From NCBI RefSeq assembly GCF_005893125.1, contig NZ_VCJS01000020.1, forward strand, positions 1-64,000: a stretch of 64,000 bases of DNA, written 5' to 3'. The notes under the pieces are model-generated. The model did no database searches. It was not told the origin of the DNA and saw only the letters and a list, made by a program, of their open reading frames with translations. Shown piece by piece: positions 8,506 to 16,889 of the stretch. This DNA comes from Nonomuraea basaltis. GTDB taxonomy: Bacteria; Actinomycetota; Actinomycetes; Streptosporangiales; Streptosporangiaceae. Position 1 is the first letter of the stretch; each line of letters opens with the position of its first letter. Both the position numbers and the translations under genes were made by a program.

Positions 8506-8922
8506 CTACCGGTTGCCTTCCGCGGCCGAGATGTCGGCGAGCGCCGAGTTCGGGTCGCGCTCGAGCGCGAGGTCGCCGAGGCTGACGATGCCGACGGCAC
8601 GGCCGTCCTCGACCACCGGCAGGCGGCGTACGGCGTGCGAGCGCATGAGCTGGACGGCCTGGTCGATGCTGGTGTCGGGCCCGACGGCCTCCACGGCCGG
8701 GCTGCACGCCTCCCGGATCGGCGTCTGCGGGTCCTTGTCGTCGGCCACCACGCGCACCGCGATGTCGCGGTCGGTGATGATGCCCTGCATGCGCCCGTTG
8801 TCGTTGACGATCACGGCGCCGGCGTCGTTCTCGCGCATGAGCGCGGCCGCGACGGACACCGGCTGGTCGGCCTCGACCGTCGCCGGGTGCGAAGTCATGA
8901 CATCAGCTACGGTTTTCGCCAT
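8506..8922 (-). CDS. Tandem CBS-domain protein
   Basis: A 138-aa protein made of two CBS motifs (Bateman module), about residues 5-60 (VADVMTSHPATVEADQPV, GAVIVNDNGRMQGIITDRDI) and 72-130 (DQAVQLMRSHAVRRLPVVED, AVGIVSLGDLA). Such modules bind adenosine nucleotides and signal energy or stress state. The start at 8922 is fixed by AGGAGG seven bases upstream. A longer open frame reaching 8991 would overlap the decarboxylase stop and lacks a ribosome-binding site. Confidence 0.9.
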   Translation of the reverse strand: MAKTVADVMTSHPATVEADQPVSVAAALMRENDAGAVIVNDNGRMQGIITDRDIAVRVVADDKDPQTPIREACSPAVEAVGPDTSIDQAVQLMRSHAVRRLPVVEDGRAVGIVSLGDLALERDPNSALADISAAEGNR

Positions 8923-8987
8923 GGGAAGCCTCCTGTAGGTCGGTCGGTCGAGCCGACCCCCTACCCGGGCGAATGAGCGATTCACGC

Positions 8988-10475
8988 TCACGGCTGGACG
9001 GTCTTGGCCGCCAGGCGGATCTCGTCGAGCAGGACGGCCAGGTCCCGTTCGGTGGTGTCCGGATGCAGGAAGCAGGCCCGCAGCGCCTCGCGGCCGCCCA
9101 GCCGGGTGCCGGTGAGGAACGCGTTCCCGCGCGCCTGCACCGCGCCCGGGATCGCCCGGTTGAGCGCGTCCAGCCCGTCACGGCTTTCCTGGCGGTACCG
9201 GAAGGCGGTGATCGACGTGGTGACGGGGGCGAGCAGCTCGAAGTCGGCGGCCTCCTCGACCATGGCGGCGAGTGTGCGGGCCAGCCCGGTCGTGTGGTTC
9301 ACCAGGCGGGCGACGCCCGATCGGCCCAGGTGCGACAGGGTGGCCCAGGTTTTCAGCGCGCGGAACGGGCGGGTCTGCTCGGGCCCGTACTCGGCGAACC
9401 AGCCCAGGTCGCCCGCGTTGTCGTCGATCAGGTACGACGGCACCAGGCTGAACGCGGCCCGCGCGGCGGCCGGGTCGCGCAGCAGCGCGCAGCCGCAGCC
9501 CACCGGCACGCCGAGCCACTTGTGCGGGTCCAGGGCCAGGGAGTCGGCCCGGTCCAGGCCCGCGTAGTGCGGTGCGGCGCCGCCGGCCAGGACGCCGAGC
9601 GCGCCGTACGCGCCGTCCACGTGGAACCAGAGCCCGTGCTCGGCGGCCACGTCGGCGATCTCGCCGAGCGGATCGACGGCGCCGGAGTTGACGGTGCCCG
9701 CGCTGCCCGCCACGCAGAACGGCCGCAGCCCCGCCTCGAGGTCCTCGGCGATCATGCTGCGGAGCGCGCGCACGTCCATCCGGTACGCGCCGTCCACCGG
9801 CACCGTGCGCACGTGCCGCGTCCCCAGGCCGAGCAGGTGGGCGGCCTTGTGCAGGCAGCTGTGGCCCTCCTCGGTGACGTACAAGACCATGGGCGGCCGT
9901 CCGGACAGCCCCTCCTCGCGAGCGTCCCAGCCGTCGGCGAGCGCGGCCCGCTGGCGGGCGGCGGCCAGGCAGATCACCGTGGCCATGGACGCGCCGCTGG
10001 TCAGCAGCCCGCCGCCGGGCGGATGCGGGAACCCGACCAGCTCGGCCAGCCACCGCACCACCCCCCGCTCCAGGTGCGGTCCGGCGTGGTCGCCGCCGGC
10101 GCAGCTCGGGTTGAGCGCGGCGGCCAGCGGCTCGACGAGGACGCCGGCCGGGTTGGGCGGCGAGTTCACCCAGCCGAAGAAGCGGGGGTGCCCGTTGCCC
10201 ATCGGGTGCGGCAGCACGTGCGTGCGGGCGTCCTCGAGCAGCTCGTCGAGCGCACGCCCGGTCTCGGGCATGTCCTGGCCGTTCAGCCAGTCCCGCTCCT
10301 CGCCCGGCACCGGCTGCCACACCGGCCGGTCGCCGACGCCGGCGAGATGCTCGACCATGATCGCGGCCGCCTTCGCGCCGGCCGCGCGCAGATCATCGCC
10401 GTACGAGCCGTCCCCGTTTGCCTCGGCCACGGACAGGCTGTCCCCGTTTGGTCCGGACGCGCACAGCTCATCCAT
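8988..10475 (-). CDS. PLP-dependent aromatic-L-amino-acid decarboxylase-like enzyme (group II)
   Basis: A 495-aa group II decarboxylase. Key parts are HPRFFGWVNSPPNPAG at the N-terminus, TSGASMATVICLAAAR (phosphate-binding glycine/serine segment), FHVDGAYGALG (Asp that pairs with the PLP pyridine nitrogen) and LALDPHKWLGVP with the PLP lysine at about residue 319. Members convert aromatic or acidic amino acids to amines, and some are aldehyde synthases; substrate is not resolved. The first 20 residues are poorly conserved. Its ATG overlaps the stop of the XRE/cupin regulator by 8 bp, placing it third in a def - regulator - decarboxylase operon. Confidence 0.88.
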   Translation of the reverse strand: MDELCASGPNGDSLSVAEANGDGSYGDDLRAAGAKAAAIMVEHLAGVGDRPVWQPVPGEERDWLNGQDMPETGRALDELLEDARTHVLPHPMGNGHPRFFGWVNSPPNPAGVLVEPLAAALNPSCAGGDHAGPHLERGVVRWLAELVGFPHPPGGGLLTSGASMATVICLAAARQRAALADGWDAREEGLSGRPPMVLYVTEEGHSCLHKAAHLLGLGTRHVRTVPVDGAYRMDVRALRSMIAEDLEAGLRPFCVAGSAGTVNSGAVDPLGEIADVAAEHGLWFHVDGAYGALGVLAGGAAPHYAGLDRADSLALDPHKWLGVPVGCGCALLRDPAAARAAFSLVPSYLIDDNAGDLGWFAEYGPEQTRPFRALKTWATLSHLGRSGVARLVNHTTGLARTLAAMVEEAADFELLAPVTTSITAFRYRQESRDGLDALNRAIPGAVQARGNAFLTGTRLGGREALRACFLHPDTTERDLAVLLDEIRLAAKTVQP

Positions 10476-11088
10476 CTCGCGATTCCTTCCGTGGTTCGTG
10501 CTGCCCGACCCCGCCCAGCTCCATCGCCAGGTAGTAGACGCAGTCGGTGGCGCCGTCGTTGGCGAAGGCGTGGCGGCAGTCGCCCGGGTAGTAGGCCGAG
10601 TCCCCGGCGCCCAGCTCGTACGGCCTGCCGTCGATGGTCAGCCGCAGGCTGCCGTGCTCGACGGCGAGGTATTCCCGCGACCCCGGCGCGTGCGGCATGA
10701 ACTCGCCCGCGTCCACGCCCGGCCCGATGGTCGTCCGCATGAACTCGAACTCCACGTCCCCGAGCACCGGCGACAGCACCCGCCGCTCCCAGCCCGACGG
10801 GTCGCGCAGCACCCGCTGCTCGGCGTGGCGCAGCACCCGCATCGCGCCGTGCGCGGGCTCGTCGAGCAGCCGGGCGATCGACGTGCCGAGCGCCGTGGCC
10901 AGCCGGTCGAGCACCAGCACGGTCGGCGTCTTGGCACCCCGCTCCACCTCGGAGACCATGCTCCGGCTGATGCCGCTCAGCTCGGCCAGCCGCTCGATGG
11001 ACAGCCCCCGCGCCCGCCGTTCGGTACGGATCCGCTGCCCCAGCTCGCCCATCGACAGGCCGCTGGACAGGATCCCTTCGCCTGTCAT
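10468..11088 (-). CDS. XRE-family regulator with C-terminal cupin sensor domain
   Basis: A 206-aa protein: an N-terminal HTH_3 (about residues 14-68, LGQRIRTERRARGLSIERLA, SGISRSMVSEVERGAKTPT) and a C-terminal double-stranded beta-helix cupin (about 125-190, GVDAGEFMPHAPGSREYLAV, LGAGDSAYYPGDCRHAFAN). This architecture is typical of SutR/PuuR-like regulators of amino-acid or amine metabolism. The GGAGG site is placed just after the def stop and is close to ATG 11088; ATG 11052 is an alternative start. Overlap with the decarboxylase gene suggests it controls amine formation from this operon. Confidence 0.88.
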   Translation of the reverse strand: MTGEGILSSGLSMGELGQRIRTERRARGLSIERLAELSGISRSMVSEVERGAKTPTVLVLDRLATALGTSIARLLDEPAHGAMRVLRHAEQRVLRDPSGWERRVLSPVLGDVEFEFMRTTIGPGVDAGEFMPHAPGSREYLAVEHGSLRLTIDGRPYELGAGDSAYYPGDCRHAFANDGATDCVYYLAMELGGVGQHEPRKESRDG

Positions 11089-11095
11089 TCCTCCA

Positions 11096-11635
11096 CTATA
11101 GCGGTGAAATATCTGCGATAGTGGAATGTGCCTCTTGGTACGCGGCCAGCACCTGCTTGCGGCGCTTGGCGGGCAGGCGATCGATGTACAGGTAGCCGTC
11201 GAGGTGATCGGTCTCGTGCTGCAGGCAGCGTGCCAGCAGCCCGGTGCCCTCGACCGTGACCGGATCGCCGGCCGCGTCGAACCCGTGCACGATGGCGTGG
11301 TCGGGCCGGGGGAGCGGCGCGTACTGGCCGGGGACCGACAAGCAGCCCTCGTCATCGGCGTCGAGGCGGCGCTCGCCGACCTCGGGCAGCTCCAGAGCCG
11401 GATTGACGACGACGCCCTTGTGGTGCTCGCCGTCGGCGTCCGGGCAGTCGTAGACGAACACGCGCAGCGGCACGCCGATCTGGTTGGCGGCCAGGCCCAC
11501 GCCCTCCGCCGCGTACATGCTCGCGAACATGTCCTCCACCAGCGCCACCAGCTCGCCGTCGAACCGGGTGACCGGCTCGCACGGGTGATGCAGCACGGGG
11601 TCGCCCACGTGCACGATCGGCCGGACCTCTCCCAC
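11096..11635 (-). CDS. def: Peptide deformylase
   Basis: A 179-aa metallo-hydrolase with all three deformylase motifs: [18 protein letters not shown] (metal Cys) and QHETDHLDG (two metal His plus catalytic Glu). It removes formyl from nascent N-terminal Met. GTG 11635 is chosen because AGGAAGG lies 8 bp upstream and because a promoter (TTGACA/TAGACT) covers the TTG that would give a longer frame. The gene leads an operon with a cupin regulator and an amino acid decarboxylase, an unusual setting that suggests an extra deformylase rather than the housekeeping def-fmt copy. Confidence 0.92.
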   Translation of the reverse strand: MGEVRPIVHVGDPVLHHPCEPVTRFDGELVALVEDMFASMYAAEGVGLAANQIGVPLRVFVYDCPDADGEHHKGVVVNPALELPEVGERRLDADDEGCLSVPGQYAPLPRPDHAIVHGFDAAGDPVTVEGTGLLARCLQHETDHLDGYLYIDRLPAKRRKQVLAAYQEAHSTIADISPL

Positions 11636-11673
11636 GACCAACGCCTTCCTCAAAGTCGTGAACCTTGCGCACA

Positions 11674-11709
11674 AGTCTACGAGCGAATTGATCTCATATG
11701 TCAAGACAT
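11674..11709 (-). promoter_or_regulatory. Promoter and palindromic operator before the def operon
   Basis: On the minus strand TTGACA (11704-11699) and TAGACT (11679-11674) are 19 bp apart (18 bp if the -10 is GTAGAC). The -35 lies inside a perfect 12-bp palindrome ATGTCTTGACAT (11709-11698), a candidate operator, possibly for the XRE/cupin protein encoded in the operon. It also faces the divergent methyltransferase gene. Confidence 0.6.
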
Positions 11710-11774
11710 TTCTTCTTAAATGATGAGACTCAGGCTAGGGTCATCGGCATCGGAACAAACGAGGGAGTTCGCCG

Positions 11775-12569
11775 ATGGACGCCGTCTACACGCATGGCCA
11801 CCACGAGTCCGTGCTGCGCTCGCACCGCTGGCGCACCGCCGGGAACTCGGCCGCCTACCTGCTGCCCCACCTGAAGCCGCACATGAAGGTCCTCGACGTG
11901 GGCAGCGGCCCCGGCACGATCACCGCCGACCTCGCGGCCCTGACCGGGCACGTGACGGCGTCCGAGGTCACCGAGGACGCGCTCGGCCTGGCCAGGGCCG
12001 AGGTGGCCGCCAGAGGGCTGGGCAACGTGGAGTTCGCCGTCGCCGACGTCCACGCGCTGCCGTACCCCGATGACACGTTCTGCGTCGTGCACGCCCACCA
12101 GGTGCTGCAGCACGTCGGCGACCCGGTGCGGGCGCTGCGCGAGATGCGCAGGGTGACCAGGCCCACCGGGTACGTGGCGGTGCGGGACAGCGACTACGCC
12201 GCGTTCGCCTGGTATCCGCGGCTGCCGGAGCTGGACGAGTGGATGGCGCTCTACCAGAAGATCGCGCGGGGCAACGGCGGCGAGCCGGACGCCGGGCGGC
12301 GGCTGCTGTCGTGGGCCAGGGCCGCGGGCTTCCAGGACGTGACCGCCACCTCATCGACCTGGTGCTTCGCCACGCCGGAGGACCGCTCCTGGTGGGGCGG
12401 CATGTGGGCCGAGCGGATCCTGCGCTCGGCCATGGCCGAGCAGGCTCTGGCGATCGGCGCCGCCACGGAGGGCGACCTGCGACGGATCTCGGAGGGCTGG
12501 CTGGAGTGGGCGGCGGCCGAGGACGGCTGGCTGTCCATCCTGCACGGCGAGATCCTCTGCCGCGTCTAA
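11775..12569 (+). CDS. Class I SAM-dependent methyltransferase (UbiE/Methyltransf_11 type)
   Basis: A 264-aa methyltransferase: motif I KVLDVGSGPGTITADL (about residues 38-53), VTASEVTEDAL, then the motif region DVHALPYPDDTFCVVHAHQ and a VTRPTGYVAVRDSDYAAF segment. The fold and the long helical insert after motif IV match small-molecule C/N/O-methyltransferases near the UbiE group; substrate unknown. GAGGGAG lies just before ATG 11775. It is transcribed divergently from the def operon. Confidence 0.87.
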   Translation: MDAVYTHGHHESVLRSHRWRTAGNSAAYLLPHLKPHMKVLDVGSGPGTITADLAALTGHVTASEVTEDALGLARAEVAARGLGNVEFAVADVHALPYPDDTFCVVHAHQVLQHVGDPVRALREMRRVTRPTGYVAVRDSDYAAFAWYPRLPELDEWMALYQKIARGNGGEPDAGRRLLSWARAAGFQDVTATSSTWCFATPEDRSWWGGMWAERILRSAMAEQALAIGAATEGDLRRISEGWLEWAAAEDGWLSILHGEILCRV

Positions 12570-12647
12570 GGGCCTCGCGTCCGCGTCCTTCGCCGCGGCT
12601 CAGGGCTCACAGCACAAGGGGCTCAGCGTTACAGCCCAGGGGCCCAA

Positions 12648-12661
12648 GGGGCTACAGCCCC
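12648..12661. terminator. Possible short bidirectional terminator
   Basis: GGGGC-TACA-GCCCC forms a 5-bp GC stem with a 4-nt loop between two convergent genes, overlapping the stop of the minus-strand gene. There is no T-tract, and the preceding 80 bp repeat similar GGGGCT/AGCCC units, so this is only a weak call. Confidence 0.3.
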
Positions 12662-13167
12662 AGAGTCCGGGCCCGCTGCCACTGCGGGTCTCGGTAGAGG
12701 ACCATGTCGGTGCCGAGCATCTCGTCGGGTGCCGACAGCATGGTGATCTCACCCGCGACCTGCAACTGCAGCAGCAGGTCGCGCACCCGCGGCCCGACCG
12801 GCAGCCGGCCCGTGGGCAGCCCGAGACCGGCGCGGACCGTGTCGGCGATCTCCGACAGGTGGAACGGCCCGTCGAAGCCGGACACGATTCCGCGTACCAC
12901 GGTCATCGTGATCAGGTGCTCGGCCTCGGCGTAGGCGAGCTGCCAGGTGATCTGCTCCTTGCGCCGCCCGGTCCCCGCGCACGCCGTGCAGTCGCGCGCC
13001 ACGTCGGGCGCCACCTGCTCCAGCGCGGAGCCTAGGCAGACCGAGCACAGGTTGTTCTCGGCGGCGTGCAGCTCGGCCGTCATGCGGCCGACCAGGACGA
13101 CGCCGCACTCACAGGCGAACGCCTCACCCATGATGCCGGTCTGTGGGGAGATCGTATGCTTCGTCAC
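12652..13167 (-). CDS. Conserved hypothetical with DnaJ-like zinc-ribbon motifs
   Basis: A 171-aa protein. The first third has cysteine pairs CECG, CSVC and CTACAGTG; the last is like the CxxCxGxG repeat of DnaJ zinc fingers. The rest (about residues 75-171) is helical and reads like a winged-helix region (FHLSEIADTVRAGLGLPTG, VRDLLLQLQVAGEITMLS). I do not recognise a named family; a small nucleic-acid or protein-binding role is possible. Confidence 0.7.
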   Translation of the reverse strand: MTKHTISPQTGIMGEAFACECGVVLVGRMTAELHAAENNLCSVCLGSALEQVAPDVARDCTACAGTGRRKEQITWQLAYAEAEHLITMTVVRGIVSGFDGPFHLSEIADTVRAGLGLPTGRLPVGPRVRDLLLQLQVAGEITMLSAPDEMLGTDMVLYRDPQWQRARTLGL

Positions 13168-13296
13168 CGAGCCGACTCTACCGGGACAAGCTCGCGAGCC
13201 GCGGCGCCTTCACGCCGCGACGCGCCCGACGGCCGCTCACGCCGGCACGCGCCCCACCCGCTCACGCTGGGATGCGACCGCCGGTTGAGGAGCGCC

Positions 13297-14226
13297 TCAT
13301 GTGCGCAGGTCCGTCAAGCCGCGCAGCCGCCGCAGTGCCTTGCGGGCCGCGGCGGCGACGCGTTCGTCCGGATGGTGGTCGATGAACACCCGCAGCACCG
13401 GCCCCGTCCACGGGTGATCCCCGAAGGCCAGGATCGCGATGGTGCCCGCCTGCTCGTCCGAGTTCATCCCCATGGCGATGGACTTGATCACCTCGCCCGC
13501 CTCGTCCCCGAACTCCAGCAGCGCCGCCGCCATGTCCACCAGCACCCAGCCGATCTCCTCGGGCACCGGCTGCCGGTCCTGGCGGCCGGTCCTGGCCGCG
13601 ATCACCGCGCCCAGCTTGGGCTCCTCCAGCAGCCTGGACAGAGCCAGCCGGCCCTCCTCGCCGAAGTCCGACCACAGCAGCTCCACGCCGACCGCCCGGC
13701 TCAGCGGGCTCACCGTGCCCAGCACCGAGGCGATCTCCGTCACCGCCGCGTCGGCGTCCCGGCCCTTCAGCCAGCCGGCCAGCTCCTCGCCTCGCTCGGA
13801 CTCGGGATAGGACCGCAGGCCGTGCAGCAGCCCCGCGGCGTCGCTCTCCGCGAGCGAGCCCATGACCGGGATGTCCTGTCCGGTGGTGTCCGCGATGATC
13901 TGCCGCGCCACCCAGAGGCCGAGCCAGCTCAGCGTGTACGGCTCCGCCTGGCGTACCAGCCCGAGGCCCGACAGCGTCTCCGGGACGTCGCCCTTGAGCG
14001 GCTCCCGCGACAGGAACAACCTGATCAGCTCCAGCAGCAGGCCCTCGTCGGCGGCCAGCCGCTCGCGGCAGTGATCCGCCCAGGCGGTCAGCACCTCCGC
14101 GTCGTCGCCCGCAGGTTTCAGCTCTTCGGCGAGCGGGGCGGCGCGTACGGCCGCGGCGAGCGTGGCCTCGTCGGGCAGCCGGATCGGTGGCTGCAGAGGC
14201 AGCGTGTCGTCGTCGTAGGACATCAC
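13297..14226 (-). CDS. Conserved hypothetical, helical (HEAT-like)
   Basis: A 309-aa acidic, mostly helical protein without signal peptide or membrane segments. The C-terminal part (about residues 230-305) reads as alpha-solenoid: AAALLEFGDEAGEVIKS, AILAFGDHPWTGPVLRVF, DERVAAAARKALRRL. No catalytic motif is visible and I do not recognise the family. The start can be ATG 14226 or the adjacent ATG 14223. Confidence 0.7.
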   Translation of the reverse strand: MMSYDDDTLPLQPPIRLPDEATLAAAVRAAPLAEELKPAGDDAEVLTAWADHCRERLAADEGLLLELIRLFLSREPLKGDVPETLSGLGLVRQAEPYTLSWLGLWVARQIIADTTGQDIPVMGSLAESDAAGLLHGLRSYPESERGEELAGWLKGRDADAAVTEIASVLGTVSPLSRAVGVELLWSDFGEEGRLALSRLLEEPKLGAVIAARTGRQDRQPVPEEIGWVLVDMAAALLEFGDEAGEVIKSIAMGMNSDEQAGTIAILAFGDHPWTGPVLRVFIDHHPDERVAAAARKALRRLRGLTDLRT

Positions 14227-14300
14227 GAGCCCATCCTGTCGCGATATTTCAGTTAGAGTGCCCTCCGACGCCGAAAAGTCGGAAGAAAGGAGGCGCTGAG

Positions 14301-14390
14301 ATGTTCCGCACTACCCCGGGCGCTCACCGCGCCCGCTTCTACTTCTCGGAGGAATCGTGCATTTCCGTCCCGCGGTCGAGGCCGACCTAG
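14301..14390 (+). CDS. 29-aa small ORF overlapping the GNAT gene start
   Basis: ATG 14301 follows AAGGAGG with a 7-bp spacing, a better ribosome-binding site than most in this window. The 29-codon frame (MFRTTPGAHRARFYF...) ends at TAG 14390, 34 bp inside the acetyltransferase gene that starts at GTG 14357. It may be a translational-coupling leader or a real small protein. It has no recognisable domain. Confidence 0.45.
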   Translation: MFRTTPGAHRARFYFSEESCISVPRSRPT

Positions 14391-15343
14391 ACCGCCTGCT
14401 CGGCTGCGTCGTCGACGAGTCCATCAGCTGGGCCCACCCCGACCGCCTCCTGTCGTTCCTGGAGAGCGGCAACTACCGCTACGACCACATCTGGCTTGCT
14501 CTCGCCGAGGACGGCGAGGAGATTCTGGCCCGCGCCGTCTGGTGGGGCTTCCCCGGCGGCAAGCCGCTCGCGATGGACTGCCTGTACGTCCATCCGTCCG
14601 CCGACGACCGCGTCGACCTGGCCGCCGGGTTGCTGGACCACGCCCACGCCGCCTTCGGGCAGCGGCCCGCGTACCACGTGTTCGTGTCCAACGGCTGGCG
14701 TGACAACCCGAAGGCCGCGGCGGCCATCGCCTGGCGGTGGGAGGCCGCCGGCCGGGCCGGGCTGACCGAGGAGCTGGAGCGCCTGCGTTACGAGTGGACG
14801 GCGGACGAGCCCGTGCCCGAGTCGCCGGACCGCCTCGTCTTCCACGGGGATGACGACGACGAGGCGTTCGTGGCCGCGTTCCGGCGGGTGGCCGAGGGCA
14901 CGCTCGACTACTCCACGCGGCAGGCCCTCGTCACCATGGATCCGGAGGCGCAGGCGCGCGAGGACGTCAACGACTACAAGTCCATGCCGGGGGACCGGTC
15001 GTGGTGGCGGCTGGCGTACGCGAAGGACGGGGACCTGGTCGGGGTCGCGCTGCCGTCGGCCAACAACGGCGGGCCCGTGGTCGGCTACCTCGGCGTGGTG
15101 CCCGAGCACCGCGGCCACGGGTACGTCGACGACCTGCTCGCCGAGATCACCCGCTTCCACGCCGAACGGGGCGTGCAGCGGATCGCGGCCGACACGGACA
15201 TGGGGAACGCGCCGATGGCCAGGGCGTTCGAACGGGCCGGGTACCGCAATTTCGCCATCCGGCTCGTCCTGTCGGCCAAACCTGAGATCGCGGCCGAGCC
15301 CGCGGAGCCAGCGGAGGTCGAGAATCCCGTGAACGCGGGATAG
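14357..15343 (+). CDS. GNAT-family N-acetyltransferase with two GNAT-like halves
   Basis: A 328-aa protein. The N-terminal half (about residues 1-145) has a degenerate GNAT fold (HFRPAVEADLDRLLG, ALAEDGEEILARAVWW). The C-terminal half (about 155-300) has the acetyl-CoA loop VVPEHRGHGYVDDLL (R/QxxGxG/A) and NAPMARAFERAGYRNF. Acceptor unknown. GTG 14357 is preceded by GGAGGA and follows a small ORF that overlaps it. A similar tandem-GNAT protein lies at 36741-37670. Confidence 0.85.
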   Translation: MHFRPAVEADLDRLLGCVVDESISWAHPDRLLSFLESGNYRYDHIWLALAEDGEEILARAVWWGFPGGKPLAMDCLYVHPSADDRVDLAAGLLDHAHAAFGQRPAYHVFVSNGWRDNPKAAAAIAWRWEAAGRAGLTEELERLRYEWTADEPVPESPDRLVFHGDDDDEAFVAAFRRVAEGTLDYSTRQALVTMDPEAQAREDVNDYKSMPGDRSWWRLAYAKDGDLVGVALPSANNGGPVVGYLGVVPEHRGHGYVDDLLAEITRFHAERGVQRIAADTDMGNAPMARAFERAGYRNFAIRLVLSAKPEIAAEPAEPAEVENPVNAG

Positions 15344-15377
15344 CGCGCGGGCCGTCGTACCCGTCATCGTTGATCAC

Positions 15378-16130
15378 ATGACGTGGGACATCGAGAAACT
15401 CGACCTGGACGCGTACCTGAGCAGAATCGGCTACGACGGCCCGCCCGCCCCGACGCTGCGTGCCGTGCACCTGGCGCACGTCCAGGCCATCCCTTTCGAG
15501 AACCTCGACGTGCTCCTCGACCGGGGCAACCGCCTCGACCTCGGCAGCCTGCAGGACAAGCTGGTGACGGGCGGGCGCGGCGGGTACTGCCATGAGCAGA
15601 ACCTGCTGTTCGCCGCCGCGCTCGAACGCCTCGGCTTCACCGCAAAACGCCACCTGGCCAGGATCCGGCTCGGCCGCTACCACCTGCCGCGCTCCCACGC
15701 CACGCTCACCGTGACGGCCGACGGCCGTACCTGGCTGGCCGACGTGGGGTTCGGCGGTGAAGGGCTGGTCGAACCGATGCCGTTCGAGGAGGACGCCACG
15801 CTGGAGTCCGGCGAGTGGCGGTGGCGGCTGGGGCGCGACGGCGACTTCTGGGTGCTGCATTCGGGCGAGACGGAGCTGTACGCCTTCCGCCCCGACGAGC
15901 CGCACTATCCGAGCGACTTCGAGGTGGCCAACTTCTTCGTCTCGGAGTACCCGCAGTCGCCCTTCCGGCACCACGTGCTCGTCCAGCGGACCACGGCCGG
16001 CACGCGGATCCGGCTGGAGGACCTGCCGGTAGCGACCGTGGAGGAGCTGGTGGCGTCCCTGCGCGACCGCCTGGGCATCGAGATCACACAGGAGGACGCG
16101 CAGGCTGTCCTGCCCAAGCTCGCGAACTGA
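15378..16130 (+). CDS. nat: Arylamine N-acetyltransferase
   Basis: A 250-aa NAT-family enzyme. The Cys-His-Asp triad is visible: Cys71 in GGRGGYCHEQN, His107 in PRSHATLTV, Asp122 in WLADVGFGG. VQAIPFENLDVLLDRG at the N-terminus is also typical. These enzymes acetylate arylamines and hydrazines from acetyl-CoA and, in actinomycetes, some close amide bonds in natural products. Length is slightly under the usual 270-280 aa. It follows the GNAT gene by 34 bp, perhaps in one transcript. Confidence 0.92.
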   Translation: MTWDIEKLDLDAYLSRIGYDGPPAPTLRAVHLAHVQAIPFENLDVLLDRGNRLDLGSLQDKLVTGGRGGYCHEQNLLFAAALERLGFTAKRHLARIRLGRYHLPRSHATLTVTADGRTWLADVGFGGEGLVEPMPFEEDATLESGEWRWRLGRDGDFWVLHSGETELYAFRPDEPHYPSDFEVANFFVSEYPQSPFRHHVLVQRTTAGTRIRLEDLPVATVEELVASLRDRLGIEITQEDAQAVLPKLAN

Positions 16131-16208
16131 CCGTCCACGCTCGTGGGTCAAGAGAGCCGCGGATCGGCAACCGGCCTCCGGAGCCGGGTGCGCAGGCATC
16201 TGATCTGC

Positions 16209-16784
16209 TTAAGGTGTCAGTCCCTTGCTGAAGACGAGGGCTTGCTGGGGAGCGTTCAGCCAGTCCAGGTCCAGATGGGCCCCGCTGTCCATCTGGACGA
16301 GAGCCATGGCGCTCGCATGCGACAACCGGGCGAACGGCTCTGGCAGCAGACGGAGAAGGTGATCCAAAGCATGGGGGTTCGAGCCATGAGCCTCGCGTGG
16401 ATCCAGCCTTGGCATAGTGAGGCGTGGGCGCCCATCAGCGGCGTAGACCAGGCATGAATGGCCGTTAACGTTCCATTCCAGGTGCCACACCCGAGCACCG
16501 ACGCTGAGACGCTCCAACGGCGCGGACTCGTACGGCGAGAAAAGCCCACCCTCCAGATCAAGGATCATGATCGACGGGCCGACCTCGTCGATAAATGCCT
16601 CTAATCCTTCAACGTCCCTCTCCTGGAGCTCAGCATCGGGGCCACCGATCAACTCGGCCACCTCGACGATGTCCATCGGCTCGTCGAGCGGCTGGATGAC
16701 AGTCCAGGACATGCCGACGTCGAGCCATTGCGCGGCATCGAGAAGGCGCTCGTAGTGCGCAACGACACGGTCCTCCTGTGACAT
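16209..16784 (-). CDS. Hypothetical protein, possibly DUF6461-like
   Basis: A 191-aa acidic protein without signal or membrane segments. Features are FIDEVGPSIMILDLEGGLFSP, ARVWHLEWNVNGHSCLVYA and LPEPFARLSHASAMALVQMDSG. The layout (glycine-rich middle, one conserved W...N segment) recalls actinobacterial DUF6461 proteins, with low certainty. Its DNA is visibly less GC-rich at third positions than its neighbours and it lies next to an IS110 remnant, so recent acquisition is possible. Confidence 0.6.
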   Translation of the reverse strand: MSQEDRVVAHYERLLDAAQWLDVGMSWTVIQPLDEPMDIVEVAELIGGPDAELQERDVEGLEAFIDEVGPSIMILDLEGGLFSPYESAPLERLSVGARVWHLEWNVNGHSCLVYAADGRPRLTMPRLDPREAHGSNPHALDHLLRLLPEPFARLSHASAMALVQMDSGAHLDLDWLNAPQQALVFSKGLTP

Positions 16785-16889
16785 GGAGGGATGATCGCAC
16801 GAGCAGCGGACAAATTCGCTCGACGAGCCGAGCGGCTGTCACGCTCTCATGCCCAGGCTGACTGCTGGCGTGAAGGGGAGGCCACCTGT

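Noticed and set aside
8923-8991. Longer N-terminus of the CBS protein
   Set aside because: It would overlap the decarboxylase stop, lacks a ribosome-binding site, and AGGAGG marks the start at 8922.
11636-11704. TTG 11704 as start of peptide deformylase
   Set aside because: The TTG belongs to a TTGACA -35 hexamer with a matching -10 inside the supposed coding part; GTG 11635 has a proper ribosome-binding site.
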